Shown: positions 51,172-60,021 of the stretch, piece by piece
Numbering within the stretch: position 1 is the stretch's first letter
How the letters are laid out: every line of letters starts with the position of its first letter
Assembly: GCF_042649585.1 (NCBI RefSeq)
Contig: NZ_JBHRZM010000005.1
Location: forward strand, 160,625-224,624
DNA: 64,000 nt
Direction of reading: 5' to 3'
DNA from: Helicobacter_F equorum
Lineage (GTDB): Bacteria; Campylobacterota; Campylobacteria; Campylobacterales; Helicobacteraceae
Notes under the pieces: model-generated
Databases searched by the model: none
Seen by the model: the letters and a program-made list of their open reading frames with translations, nothing else
What the model was told of the DNA's origin: nothing
Program-made: the position numbers and the translations under genes

Positions 51172-52956
51172 CTTTGCTCCTTAAAGGTTTGTATTTTCAT
51201 TCACTTTGGCTTAGATCCCATATCAAAAATCCAATAGGAAAATTTCCTTTGACATTATCAAAGGTATAGGCAGGACACATAAAGCCCTTTAAAAATTTGG
51301 CTTTAAAAGTCTCTCTAAACTTTACAAAATTGCTAGAATTTATATATTTAAGCGTGGAGAAACTTGCTAGGGTGCAGTGGGGAATTTCTTTGTAGATTCT
51401 AAAGAAAAATTGTGCGAAAAGCTCATTACTTGCCTTTCCCATAGAATCTTTGTAACGCTCATAGGTGGCATTACCTAAGGCTACTCCATCTTTGTTTTTC
51501 CCTGTGTTGGTTACTTGTGTGGCTGAAGTGGCTTCCGCATAGGGTGGATTGATAAAAATAATAAGCTTTTTGCGTTTTTGCTCATTTTTTAGAATCTCTT
51601 GCAGGGATTTTGGCAGTTTGGATTTTATGCAATCTTGGCATTTGGGATCTAGCCCACTTTTTGTGTGTTTGGTGCAAGGTTTGTCAAAAAACTCATCGTT
51701 TAAAAAATCAAATTGAAAAATGTGTTTGGGTAATAGGTGTAGGGTGTTTTTGTTTGAAAGCTCTTGTATAATCTCTATATCGGCTTTATCTAATGTAGAA
51801 GCGTAGAGTCTGTGGGATTCTGTAAAATCTACAAGTAAATTGCCTGTCCCTGCAGCACAATCCCAAATATAATACTCACTTTGATAGTTTTCGCCTAAGG
51901 CTTTTTCTAGGTAATTTTGGGCTTTTTAACCCAAGTTTGTGGGGTAAAAAACGCACCCTTTCGCTCTCTAATATCGCTAGGCACTAGCAAATCTCGCCTA
52001 TCTATAATGTAGCTCCAATACTCTTCTTTTGGCGGGCGATCATAGAGATTCCAAAAGGCTGTGTGAGCTTTTTGATCATCATTAAAACTTGCGGTATCTT
52101 TTTGCTGTGTTCCCATAAATGTAGTGGTTTTATTAAATTCATAATGCGTTTGTTTTAGCACGACAAAAAGCTTATCTAATAAGCTTTGATTTTCAGCGCT
52201 TAATAAATCTGCTAGGTAAAAATCTGCGTCTAAAATCCCTGCATCTTTGGCACGATCCCAATCAATGCCAATGCTAGGAGCTACACTTGTAAGCCATTTG
52301 TGGTAAATGGTGGTGAAGTTATTTTTAGTAATAGGGATTTTGGCTATGTTTTTATTATCTAGCGTGAAGTTTGTTTGTATGAAAGATTGTAGCTCTTTGC
52401 AGTCATTTTTGAATCTAAACTGCAATTTTTTAGATTCTAAAAGCCCTTGTGCTAGGGTGTGAAGGGTTTTGAACTCTTTTGTGTTATGGTTGCTAGGCGT
52501 AACATTCCAGTTAAAGTCGTTTTTTGTAAAGATAGAATCTAGCTCGTGGTATGGGATAAAGGCTATTTTCTCACAATCGAGTGCCCCTAAGAAAAGCGGT
52601 GGGGAGATTGTTTTCATAGGTTTTTTCCTTGCCTATGGTTAGGATTAGCTGGACAAAAGATTCTATAATATCTGCCTTATTGCCTTTTTTGGCTTCTGCC
52701 CACAGGAAATTTATAGGCTCAAAAAGTGTCTTTGCATTGTAACTTATGCAAAAATCAATTTTGCCTAGAATTTGTGTGGAATCAAGTGCTTTTAATAGTG
52801 CTTTAGAATCTTTGTCAAGCTTTATAAACGCACTTTGAGGATTGGGACTAAAAAAGTCCGTGGCGACTTTGTTTTTGAGTTCTTCTTCGGGTAAGTTTAT
52901 AGGATACATTGCTACTCGTTTTATATTGTGATTGAAAACTAGATTATACCAAAATG

Positions 52957-54060
52957 TTACTTTTGCTTGTTTATGTTAGGAGATGTATAGAATCTTTGCT
53001 TGAGTGTTGCGATGATGTGTTGGAGTGCGGTGGTTTTATCGGTGTGAAAAAAAAGCGCGTCTTGTCGTATTTTGGGGGTTGTATTTTTGAGTGCTTCTCG
53101 CACGAGCTTTAGCACTTGTGTAGCACTTTTGGCGTGAGACATAAGGCGGTGTTTTAGGAGATATTTGTCGTGAAAAAGTAACAAAGAGCGTGTAGAGATT
53201 GTAGGTATGCCTAGATAGCAAGATTCTAGATTCATAGTGCCACCGCCACCTACAAGCACATCAATAAAGGGATAGAAATCCTCTGGTGCAAATTTATCAT
53301 TGGCAATCCATACATTGCTATAACTTCCAAACTTTTGTTCTAATTCCTTATTTCCATAGCGTGGTATGATGATAATATTTGCATCAAGATTGTGCGCAAG
53401 GAGCTTTATGCTTTCATAAATAATGGGCAATTTTTTGCTCACATAGTGGGCTTTGTATTCTTCTTCTCGCACAAGAATTGTTGGGCGATTGGTGGGTATG
53501 TGGAGAGTGTGGCGAAAATCTTTGCCTTTAGGGAGATTATCTAGCCACAAAGCCACATCAATAAATGGATATGAAATTATATTATCAACGCTCATACCAA
53601 GGAGCTTAAAGCATTTTTGGGGTAGCACAAATGGATAAAAAATAAGATCTGATAATGGGAGTGTTAATCGCGCAAGTTTGGTAAGTAAATGTGAATCGCA
53701 AGTATGTCCGGCTATGGGTGTATCAGAAAAATGCACAATTGGTATGCCTACTCCAAAAGCAAAATGCACAGCTTCAGCACTTGCACCTGTGATAAGGAGC
53801 GTGGGAAGTTTGGCACCAAAAAATTTTAAAAACTCTTCTTGTCTATGCAATCTAGCTCTAAATTTCCCTTCTTTTGTTGCACCACCATAGCCACCTATAC
53901 AATGATGCGTGATCCCAAAAAGCTTCAAAAGTTGCACGCATTCATCATAATCGCTACTTGCGCGCGTGGTGATAAGAATCTCATCAAGTGTCCTAAGATG
54001 CGGGAGTAATACGCGAAAAAATAGCACATATTTGGGATCGGTAATATCAAGCCAAATCAT
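52957..54060 (-). CDS. DUF354 family protein (glycosyltransferase-fold-like)
   Basis: A 367-residue protein. MIWLDITDPKYVLFFRVLLPHL and ITTRASSDYDECVQLLKLFGI match the DUF354 opening, IGGYGGATKEGKF follows, and the C-terminal half has GGGGTMNLESCYLGIPTIST. The last segment is like the donor-binding end of GT-B glycosyltransferases. The family is frequent in archaea and scattered among bacteria; function is unknown, perhaps a UDP-sugar-linked surface step. It lies between the broken restriction gene and thyX and has a spacer of 47 bases on its upstream-gene side. Confidence 0.75.
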   Translation of the reverse strand: MIWLDITDPKYVLFFRVLLPHLRTLDEILITTRASSDYDECVQLLKLFGITHHCIGGYGGATKEGKFRARLHRQEEFLKFFGAKLPTLLITGASAEAVHFAFGVGIPIVHFSDTPIAGHTCDSHLLTKLARLTLPLSDLIFYPFVLPQKCFKLLGMSVDNIISYPFIDVALWLDNLPKGKDFRHTLHIPTNRPTILVREEEYKAHYVSKKLPIIYESIKLLAHNLDANIIIIPRYGNKELEQKFGSYSNVWIANDKFAPEDFYPFIDVLVGGGGTMNLESCYLGIPTISTRSLLLFHDKYLLKHRLMSHAKSATQVLKLVREALKNTTPKIRQDALFFHTDKTTALQHIIATLKQRFYTSPNINKQK

Positions 54061-54085
54061 TGGATGCTCTTAGAATTTAGCGTAT

Positions 54086-54721
54086 TTAGGCTTTAGTATC
54101 TTGCTGGAGGCAGTGTTCAAAAATGTATTTGTGTGAATCTGGCAGGGCATCAAAAATAGCGTGTGCAAGGTTTTGAATTTCCCAAAGTGCACTTTTAGAG
54201 CTACGCAAGGATAGGAAGTTCTGCAACGATCGTGCATTGATACTCCACGAGAGTTCGGTTTTATAAGATTCGGGCATACAAAATTTTGCCAAGTCGTTGC
54301 TAATACCTTGATTTAATAAGACTCGGAGATTTTCTAGCGCATAAACACTTGCTTCATTGACTTTGGGTTCTTGACAAAAGACAAGGAATTGCTGTGCGCG
54401 TGTGAGATTTATAGAATCTAGTGGCAAAAAACTTTCGCAGTGCTTAAGTTCTTTGAGCGTGTAGCGTGAGGATTTGACACTAAGACTTGCTATTCTGTGT
54501 CGTGCTAATTCTTGCAAACACGCGCGCGAAATACCTTTTATGTAAAAGTTATAAAATAAATGCTCAAGCGTGGAGCTGTGTTTATTTTTATTGCCCACGC
54601 GATCAATAAGCTCCAAATCTCTTTCTCCACCATTATCGCTTTTATCAAAGCTTTGCCAACAGGTTCTAATAGCATTGGAACACATTTCTAAAGGTGTGGC
54701 GTGTAAAAGAGTAATTTGCAT
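54086..54721 (-). CDS. thyX: Flavin-dependent thymidylate synthase ThyX
   Basis: About 211 residues from ATG 54721. The ThyX motif RHRxxxxxxxS is present as RHRIASLSVKSSRY, with the FAD/dUMP contacts ELARHR and SINARSLQNFLSLR. ThyX makes dTMP from dUMP using FAD and methylene-THF, the alternative to ThyA in Campylobacterota. glmS lies about 40 bases upstream. Confidence 0.94.
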   Translation of the reverse strand: MQITLLHATPLEMCSNAIRTCWQSFDKSDNGGERDLELIDRVGNKNKHSSTLEHLFYNFYIKGISRACLQELARHRIASLSVKSSRYTLKELKHCESFLPLDSINLTRAQQFLVFCQEPKVNEASVYALENLRVLLNQGISNDLAKFCMPESYKTELSWSINARSLQNFLSLRSSKSALWEIQNLAHAIFDALPDSHKYIFEHCLQQDTKA

Positions 54722-54762
54722 AATGATCCTTTTGTTAAAATTGGTGCTCAAACATTATGGAT

Positions 54763-56550
54763 TTATTCCACGGTTACGGATTTTGCGAGGTTTCTAGGCA
54801 TATCGACATCATTACCTAATTTGGTTGCTATCTCTAATGCAAGGAGTTGGAGCACGATCATCATTGCATAAAATTCCTCCATATAATCTTGGCATTGAGG
54901 AATATATACCATATCATCGGCTTCTTGAATACCCTCACTACAAATCGCACAAATGGTTGTGTCGCGCGCACTTAATTCTTGGACATTGCTTTTGATTTTA
55001 TCAAATAGAAGATGTTTTGGTAAGAGTGCTAGACAAAAAAGTTCTGAATCTGCAAGGGCTATAGGTCCGTGTTTCATTTCACCACTAGGATATCCCTCGG
55101 CGTGTAAATAGCTAATCTCTTTGAGCTTGAGTGCGCCCTCGAGTGCTAAAGGATAGAAAATATCGCGCCCGATAAAGAAAAAGCCATGCCCGTGTAAATA
55201 TCGCTTAGAAAGTCGCTTAAGGCGATCGTGCAAGGAAGGTTGCACTTTGGTAAGTTTGGTGGCATTAAGCATTGTATTTGCATAGTGCTTGAGATCTTTG
55301 GTGTTAATGTGTCCGCGCATATGTCCCAACGATACACTTAAAATCCAAAGCACCATAACCTGTGTCGCAAAAGCCTTGGTGCTTGCTACTCCTTTTTCTA
55401 TGCCTGCGCGTGTGAGTATAGTGTGATGTGCTTCACGGACAATTGAGCTATTATCGACATTACAAATAGCTAGTGTTTTAAGTCCGCTAGATTTAGCAAG
55501 CTTGAGGGCTTCTAGTGTGTCGGCTGTTTCACCACTTTGAGAGATACAGACAAAAAGCTCATTTTTGTGTAGCACAGGCTTGGCATAGCGAAACTCACTC
55601 GCAAAGACGACATTTGTATGAATCTTGGCTAGGCGTTCGATGAGGTATTTTGCACTAAGTCCTGCATGGTAGCTTGTCCCACATGCACAAATCGTGATTT
55701 CCTCAATAGAGGTAAAAAAATCTTTTGGCACTTCATCAAAACCGATATGCTCATCGCTTACACGCCCCATCATTGTTTCTAAGAGGACTTTGTGTTGCTC
55801 ATAAATTTCTTTTTCCATGAAAAATCTATATCCATCTTTTTGTGCATAAGATTTATTGATGGTAAGCTCTTTTGTGTCCGTTAGTTGTAAAAAGCTATCT
55901 TTATCCATACGACCGATAGTATCATCAGCTACATAATGCACTTTGTTAGCAAGTCCGATAAGTGGTGCATCAGAGCTTGCAAAATACACACCACTCTCAC
56001 CTTGTCCGATGATAAGTGGAGAAGCTTTCTTGGCATAAAAGATTGCCTGTTCATCAGCCTTTGTGATAAGTAAGATTGCATAGGCTCCGTGTAGAGAATC
56101 TATAGTGTGTTTAAAGGCACTCATTGGGTCTTTGTGAATTTTTAGATTTTCTTCAAAAAGATGCACGATGACTTCGGTATCAGTTTGGCTAATGAATTGA
56201 TGTCCTTTGTCTTGGAGCATTTGCTTAAGTTGCGCGTAATTTTCTATAATCCCATTATGCACGACATTGCTAAATTCTGCAAAATGTGGGTGGGCATTTG
56301 CTTCTGTGGGTTTGCCATGCGTTGCCCATCGTGTATGTCCTATGCCAACGCCAAAACCTTGGGAATAAAAATCTTTGCATTTTTCTTCGAGATTGACAAT
56401 TTTTCCAACTGCTTTGAAATTATGTAATTGTTTGTTGGTTAATACTGCTATTCCTGCACTATCATAACCCCTATACTCGAGTTCTTTTAGGCCATCAAGA
56501 AGGATTTGTTTTTTCTCATTGTTACCTATGTAACCCACAATTCCACACAT
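54763..56550 (-). CDS. glmS: Glutamine-fructose-6-phosphate aminotransferase GlmS
   Basis: About 595 residues from ATG 56550, so that the mature N-terminus is the catalytic Cys: MCGIVGYIGN. The glutaminase domain has GIGHTRWATHGKPTEANAHPH, then two SIS sugar-isomerase domains (ICACGTSYHAGL and SYLHAEGYPSGEMKHGPIALAD). It ends DMPRNLAKSVTVE. It makes glucosamine-6-phosphate for wall and lipopolysaccharide. No riboswitch-like leader was recognised in the 94 bases to pldA. Confidence 0.96.
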   Translation of the reverse strand: MCGIVGYIGNNEKKQILLDGLKELEYRGYDSAGIAVLTNKQLHNFKAVGKIVNLEEKCKDFYSQGFGVGIGHTRWATHGKPTEANAHPHFAEFSNVVHNGIIENYAQLKQMLQDKGHQFISQTDTEVIVHLFEENLKIHKDPMSAFKHTIDSLHGAYAILLITKADEQAIFYAKKASPLIIGQGESGVYFASSDAPLIGLANKVHYVADDTIGRMDKDSFLQLTDTKELTINKSYAQKDGYRFFMEKEIYEQHKVLLETMMGRVSDEHIGFDEVPKDFFTSIEEITICACGTSYHAGLSAKYLIERLAKIHTNVVFASEFRYAKPVLHKNELFVCISQSGETADTLEALKLAKSSGLKTLAICNVDNSSIVREAHHTILTRAGIEKGVASTKAFATQVMVLWILSVSLGHMRGHINTKDLKHYANTMLNATKLTKVQPSLHDRLKRLSKRYLHGHGFFFIGRDIFYPLALEGALKLKEISYLHAEGYPSGEMKHGPIALADSELFCLALLPKHLLFDKIKSNVQELSARDTTICAICSEGIQEADDMVYIPQCQDYMEEFYAMMIVLQLLALEIATKLGNDVDMPRNLAKSVTVE

Positions 56551-56644
56551 ACTTTTCCCTTTGTAACAATTTTGCACTTGTATTTAATATTTTGAGGTTA
56601 CAATCATACCTAAGGATTTGTTAGCTTAAGTTTAAGGGCATACG

Positions 56645-57490
56645 ATGATAAAGAGATTTGGCATTTTGGCTCTAAGTGTATTGATGTATGTTTTTGGCAA
56701 AGATTCAGATTCCCAGCAACCTAAGACACAAGAATTTAATCAGCAATTATCCTCACATATTGGTTCGTTGTATGCACACGAGTCTATTTATATTTTGCCC
56801 TATTACCATAGCTTTTCACCTACATATGATAAAAACATAGCAACCGAGACAAAATTCCAATTTAGCTTTAGAATCCCAATGTTTGGCGTGGGTGAGCATA
56901 ATAAATTTTTTCTTGCTTATACACAAACCTCATTTTTTCAAAACTATAATAAATTGGATTCTCGACCATTTCGCGACACAGACTATGCACCGGAGTTGTA
57001 TTGGTCTTATGATGGGATTAATGACATTGTGCGTTTTGTGCAGTTTGGCTATAAGCATATTTCAAATGGTGAGCGTGCCTTGCGATCACGCACCCAAAAT
57101 CAGCTTTTGCTTAGGGTGCGTTTGCAATATGACACGCCTTTGGGGCTAAAAGTTGGTGGTATCGTGCGCACTTGGCTTTGGATAGGCTTGGATAATGATG
57201 GCTTTTTGCACGATAATCCAGTTCTTACGCGTTATCGTGGATACGGCGATATATTTTTGTATTGCAAATACGATAACCATTTATTTGAATTCAAGGCATC
57301 ACCTATTGTGAGTGATATAGGATTTTGGAAGCCACATTTTGAGGTGGGTTATACCTACAGGCTTACCGAAAATCTTGGAATCTATGCACAATATAGCAAT
57401 GGCTATGGTGATAACATTTATGAGTATAACATTCACTCCAATAGATTAGGGATTGGATTTAGGCTTTGGCAAAGTGTGTATAATAACTAG
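56645..57490 (+). CDS. pldA: Outer-membrane phospholipase A (PldA)
   Basis: A 281-residue barrel with an N-terminal signal segment. The catalytic strip FGYKHISNGERALRSRTQN matches the H-x-S-N-G of OMPLA, with the His-Ser pair and the Asn of the triad in the SRTQN element. A 12-strand barrel ends in FRLWQSVYNN. It hydrolyses phospholipids in the outer leaflet and in H. pylori supports colonisation. No homopolymer tract is seen here, unlike the phase-variable pldA described in H. pylori. It converges on the ctsF-like gene with a four-base overlap. Confidence 0.88.
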   Translation: MIKRFGILALSVLMYVFGKDSDSQQPKTQEFNQQLSSHIGSLYAHESIYILPYYHSFSPTYDKNIATETKFQFSFRIPMFGVGEHNKFFLAYTQTSFFQNYNKLDSRPFRDTDYAPELYWSYDGINDIVRFVQFGYKHISNGERALRSRTQNQLLLRVRLQYDTPLGLKVGGIVRTWLWIGLDNDGFLHDNPVLTRYRGYGDIFLYCKYDNHLFEFKASPIVSDIGFWKPHFEVGYTYRLTENLGIYAQYSNGYGDNIYEYNIHSNRLGIGFRLWQSVYNN

Positions 57491-58536
57491 AGGACATTTG
57501 CGTTCATATCCCACATAGGCACAAACACACCTAATGCTAAAAACACAACTAATGCTCCCATAATGAGACTAAGTGCAGGTTCTATAAGGCGTATTATCAT
57601 ATCAAGTTTTTGCTCACTCTCGCGTTGCGTAGCATTGGCGATGGATTCAAAGATTTGTGGGAGTTTTGCACTTTTTTCTCCAGCGTGAATAAGTGTGATT
57701 GAAATAGGATCGAGTAAGTCTAAGGTTTTTAGTGCTTGACTTAAGGTGCTAGCAGTGTTTTTGATATATGGCAAGAGCATATTGTAGCGTTTTCTTAGGG
57801 CGCGATTTTGTACACTTAAACTCGCTAAGGGCAATGCTGTATCTAGTGGCATAGCACCCTTTAGCATATAGCTAAGTGCAAAAGAAAAGTGATAGGCTTC
57901 TTGTGAGATGACAAGTGTGCCTACAAATGGTGCGCGTAGTATGTATGCGTCGATTGTATGTCTAAACGATGGCTGATGTGTGTAGAGGATCTTGCTTGCA
58001 AAGGCGATACACACGAGTAACAATACTATAGGTAGCCCAAATGTTTGGAGAGATTCATATAGCCACAATAAGACTCGCGTATAAAGAGGCAATGTGGTGC
58101 CAAGCTCTGCAAAAAGCACCATAAATGGCGGTATGACAAACCAAATAATAGCCAAAAATGCAACAATCATCGCACAAAGTAATATGCTAGGATATACAAG
58201 GGCTTTGGTGATAAGTGCTTTGTTTTGGGCACGTTTATTAAAGTATGCACTAAGGGTGAGCAAGATTGCAGGGAGTGTGCCACTTTCTTGCCCTAATGTG
58301 AGTAATGCGCACGAGAGTTCTCCAAAGATTGTCTTGTGTTGTGCGATGGATTGGGCTAAGCTTAAGCCTTGATGAAGATTTTTGACAATGTCTTGTATTA
58401 CGATCGCAAGGGATTTGTTTTGGGTTTGCACACTTTGCATACATTCTAATATCCCTACACCAGAATCTAGCAAAAGTCCCATTTGCATAAAAAGTGTGCT
58501 GATATCTTGGGGGCGTATTTTGCGTCTTAGATTCAT
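57487..58536 (-). CDS. ctsF: GspF/PilC-like inner-membrane platform protein (CtsF-like)
   Basis: A 349-residue protein with two T2SF repeats and three membrane helices (about 115-140, 165-182 and 325-345). The repeats start LFMQMGLLLDSGVGILECMQSVQ and HFSFALSYMLKGAMPLDTALPLAS, with LGQESGTLPAILLTL and IHAGEKSAKLPQIFES as the paired helix segments (compare GEESGxLxxxL). It is the rotating platform on which the ATPase works. Last of six genes. The name is taken from the Campylobacter transformation system; a general type II secretion role cannot be excluded. Confidence 0.85.
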   Translation of the reverse strand: MNLRRKIRPQDISTLFMQMGLLLDSGVGILECMQSVQTQNKSLAIVIQDIVKNLHQGLSLAQSIAQHKTIFGELSCALLTLGQESGTLPAILLTLSAYFNKRAQNKALITKALVYPSILLCAMIVAFLAIIWFVIPPFMVLFAELGTTLPLYTRVLLWLYESLQTFGLPIVLLLVCIAFASKILYTHQPSFRHTIDAYILRAPFVGTLVISQEAYHFSFALSYMLKGAMPLDTALPLASLSVQNRALRKRYNMLLPYIKNTASTLSQALKTLDLLDPISITLIHAGEKSAKLPQIFESIANATQRESEQKLDMIIRLIEPALSLIMGALVVFLALGVFVPMWDMNANVL

Positions 58537-58539
58537 AGA

Positions 58540-60021
58540 TTATCCCCATACACGATAAACTTCTTCTAGACTACACATACCTTGTGCTAAAACTTCTGTA
58601 ATATGTGTTTGCATAGGTGTAAGATGTGTAGCAAGTAGCTCTTTGCTAAGGTTGGGCATATTGCGTGGATTTTGGAGAATCTCACTTAGTAGTATGCGTC
58701 CAGAAAATCCGCTATTATCGCAATACACACAGCCTTTGGCACGATAAAGTGGGGTTTGCAAACAAAGACTTGTAAGAAAATCTTTGTATATACCATTTTT
58801 GAAAGTGTCATAAAATGTGTGAGACACACTATATTTGCAATGTGTGCAGAGTTTTCGTGCTAGGCGTTGGGCGATAATCATACTAAGGTTTGTGGCAAGC
58901 ATTTGGGGCTTTCCACCTAGTGCCAAGATTCTATCAAAGGCACTTAGTGTGTCATTAGCATGCAGGGTCGCAAAGATTAAATGTCCAGTAAGAGAGGCTT
59001 GGAGGGCGAGATCAAGCGTTTGGTGATCGCGGATTTCTCCTATCATAAGCACATCAGGATCTTGTCGCAGGCAACCACGCAAGGCTTTTTCAAAAGTGAA
59101 ATCATATTGTGGGTTGATAAGCACCTGCGTAATGTCATCGACGCGGTATTCTATGGGATCTTCAAGAGTGAGGATTTTTTTGGTGTGATCTTTTATGGAT
59201 TCTACCATAGCATAGAGTGTGGTGCTTTTGCCACAGCCTGTAGGACCTACAAGCAAGATCATGCCACTGCTTTTGGTGATTTCTTGATTGATGAGGTGAA
59301 GGGCTTGGGGCAAGAAACCTAGAGATTGCAAGGTGTGGCTTTTTGCACCCTTTTGCAAGATACGCAAAACAAGCGATTCGCCCTCAAGTGCGGGCATACT
59401 TGAGAATCTAAAATCAAAACTTCCCTGTGTAAAGTCTCTTGAAAAACGCCCATCTAAGGATTTCCTTTTTTCGCTGATGTCAAGTTTGCATTCTAACTTT
59501 AGGCGCGTGGAGATGATTTCAAAGATATGTAGTGGTATTTCAAAACTTTTGTGTAGGATCCCATCGATTCGATAGCGAATACTCGCTTCTGTAGTATTAG
59601 ATTCTATATGTATGTCGCTACTTTGGTGTTGTATGCCATACTCTAGGAGAAAATTTAGTAGGGTGTTTATGTCGTTTTCTTGTATATGAGGATTGGCGGT
59701 GTCTGTGGATGCAAGCATAAGTTTTGTTAAGAGATCCTGTGTGAGGGCATTAAATTTGGCATTTGCAAAGGCTTTTTGGTAAAACAGCAAAAAATCTTGT
59801 ATTGGATAGCATTCTAGTGTTAGGTGCGGATATTGTTTGTGTATATGAAAGCTCACAAGCTCAATATTTGGCGGATTATCTGGATCCGTGGCGATATGTA
59901 TATGTGTAGAATCTATACTAAAAGCAAAGCAATGGAGTTTTTGTATTAATGAGAAAGGCAACGCGCTGAGGGCTTTGTGATCAAGGCTTTCTAAAATATG
60001 GATATTTGTAGAATGATTCAT
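58540..60021 (-). CDS. ctsE: GspE/PilB-type secretion ATPase (CtsE-like)
   Basis: A 493-residue ATPase. The N1-like domain is short. The ATPase has LLVGPTGCGKSTTLYAMVES (Walker A), the Asp box LTLEDPIEYRVDDI, Walker B LMIGEIRDHQTLDLALQASLTGH and the His box ATLHANDTLSAFDRIL. Cys pairs LCTHC and GCVYC frame the C-terminal metal site. It drives pilus-like fibre assembly. The neighbouring genes are secretin and platform; the start overlaps the secretin stop by four bases. Confidence 0.92.
   Translation of the reverse strand: MNHSTNIHILESLDHKALSALPFSLIQKLHCFAFSIDSTHIHIATDPDNPPNIELVSFHIHKQYPHLTLECYPIQDFLLFYQKAFANAKFNALTQDLLTKLMLASTDTANPHIQENDINTLLNFLLEYGIQHQSSDIHIESNTTEASIRYRIDGILHKSFEIPLHIFEIISTRLKLECKLDISEKRKSLDGRFSRDFTQGSFDFRFSSMPALEGESLVLRILQKGAKSHTLQSLGFLPQALHLINQEITKSSGMILLVGPTGCGKSTTLYAMVESIKDHTKKILTLEDPIEYRVDDITQVLINPQYDFTFEKALRGCLRQDPDVLMIGEIRDHQTLDLALQASLTGHLIFATLHANDTLSAFDRILALGGKPQMLATNLSMIIAQRLARKLCTHCKYSVSHTFYDTFKNGIYKDFLTSLCLQTPLYRAKGCVYCDNSGFSGRILLSEILQNPRNMPNLSKELLATHLTPMQTHITEVLAQGMCSLEEVYRVWG

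Larger units (their letters stand above)
49983..52909 (-). pseudogene. Broken type II/ISP-like restriction-modification gene (N6-adenine methylase)
   Basis: Four fragments on the minus strand read in order as one protein. First, 52909-52571 (N-terminal, about 110 residues) shifts frame near the CCCC at 52584-52587. Second, 52617-51907 shifts at the T5 run 51923-51927; one more A on the coding strand would continue WVKK-AQNYLEKAL. Third, from there to 51197, carries SAM motif DCAAGTGNLL (51862-51839) and catalytic NPPY (51550-51539). After an insertion, the fourth (50876-49983) holds the C-terminal specificity-like domain. The intact form would be about 850 residues. It ends 16 bases past uvrB. 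Confidence 0.85.

Noticed and set aside
50873..51207. 7-bp direct repeat TCACTTT at 50873-50879 and 51201-51207 flanking the toxin-antitoxin insert, like a target-site duplication
   Set aside because: Removing one copy with the insert gives S-Q-S-E then a stop, and does not restore the methylase frame; seven AT-rich bases can repeat by chance. Not used as proof of an insertion mechanism.
56551..56644. glmS leader checked for a glmS ribozyme/riboswitch
   Set aside because: The divergent spacer is only 94 bases and lacks the size and conserved core expected; the element is known from Gram-positive bacteria.
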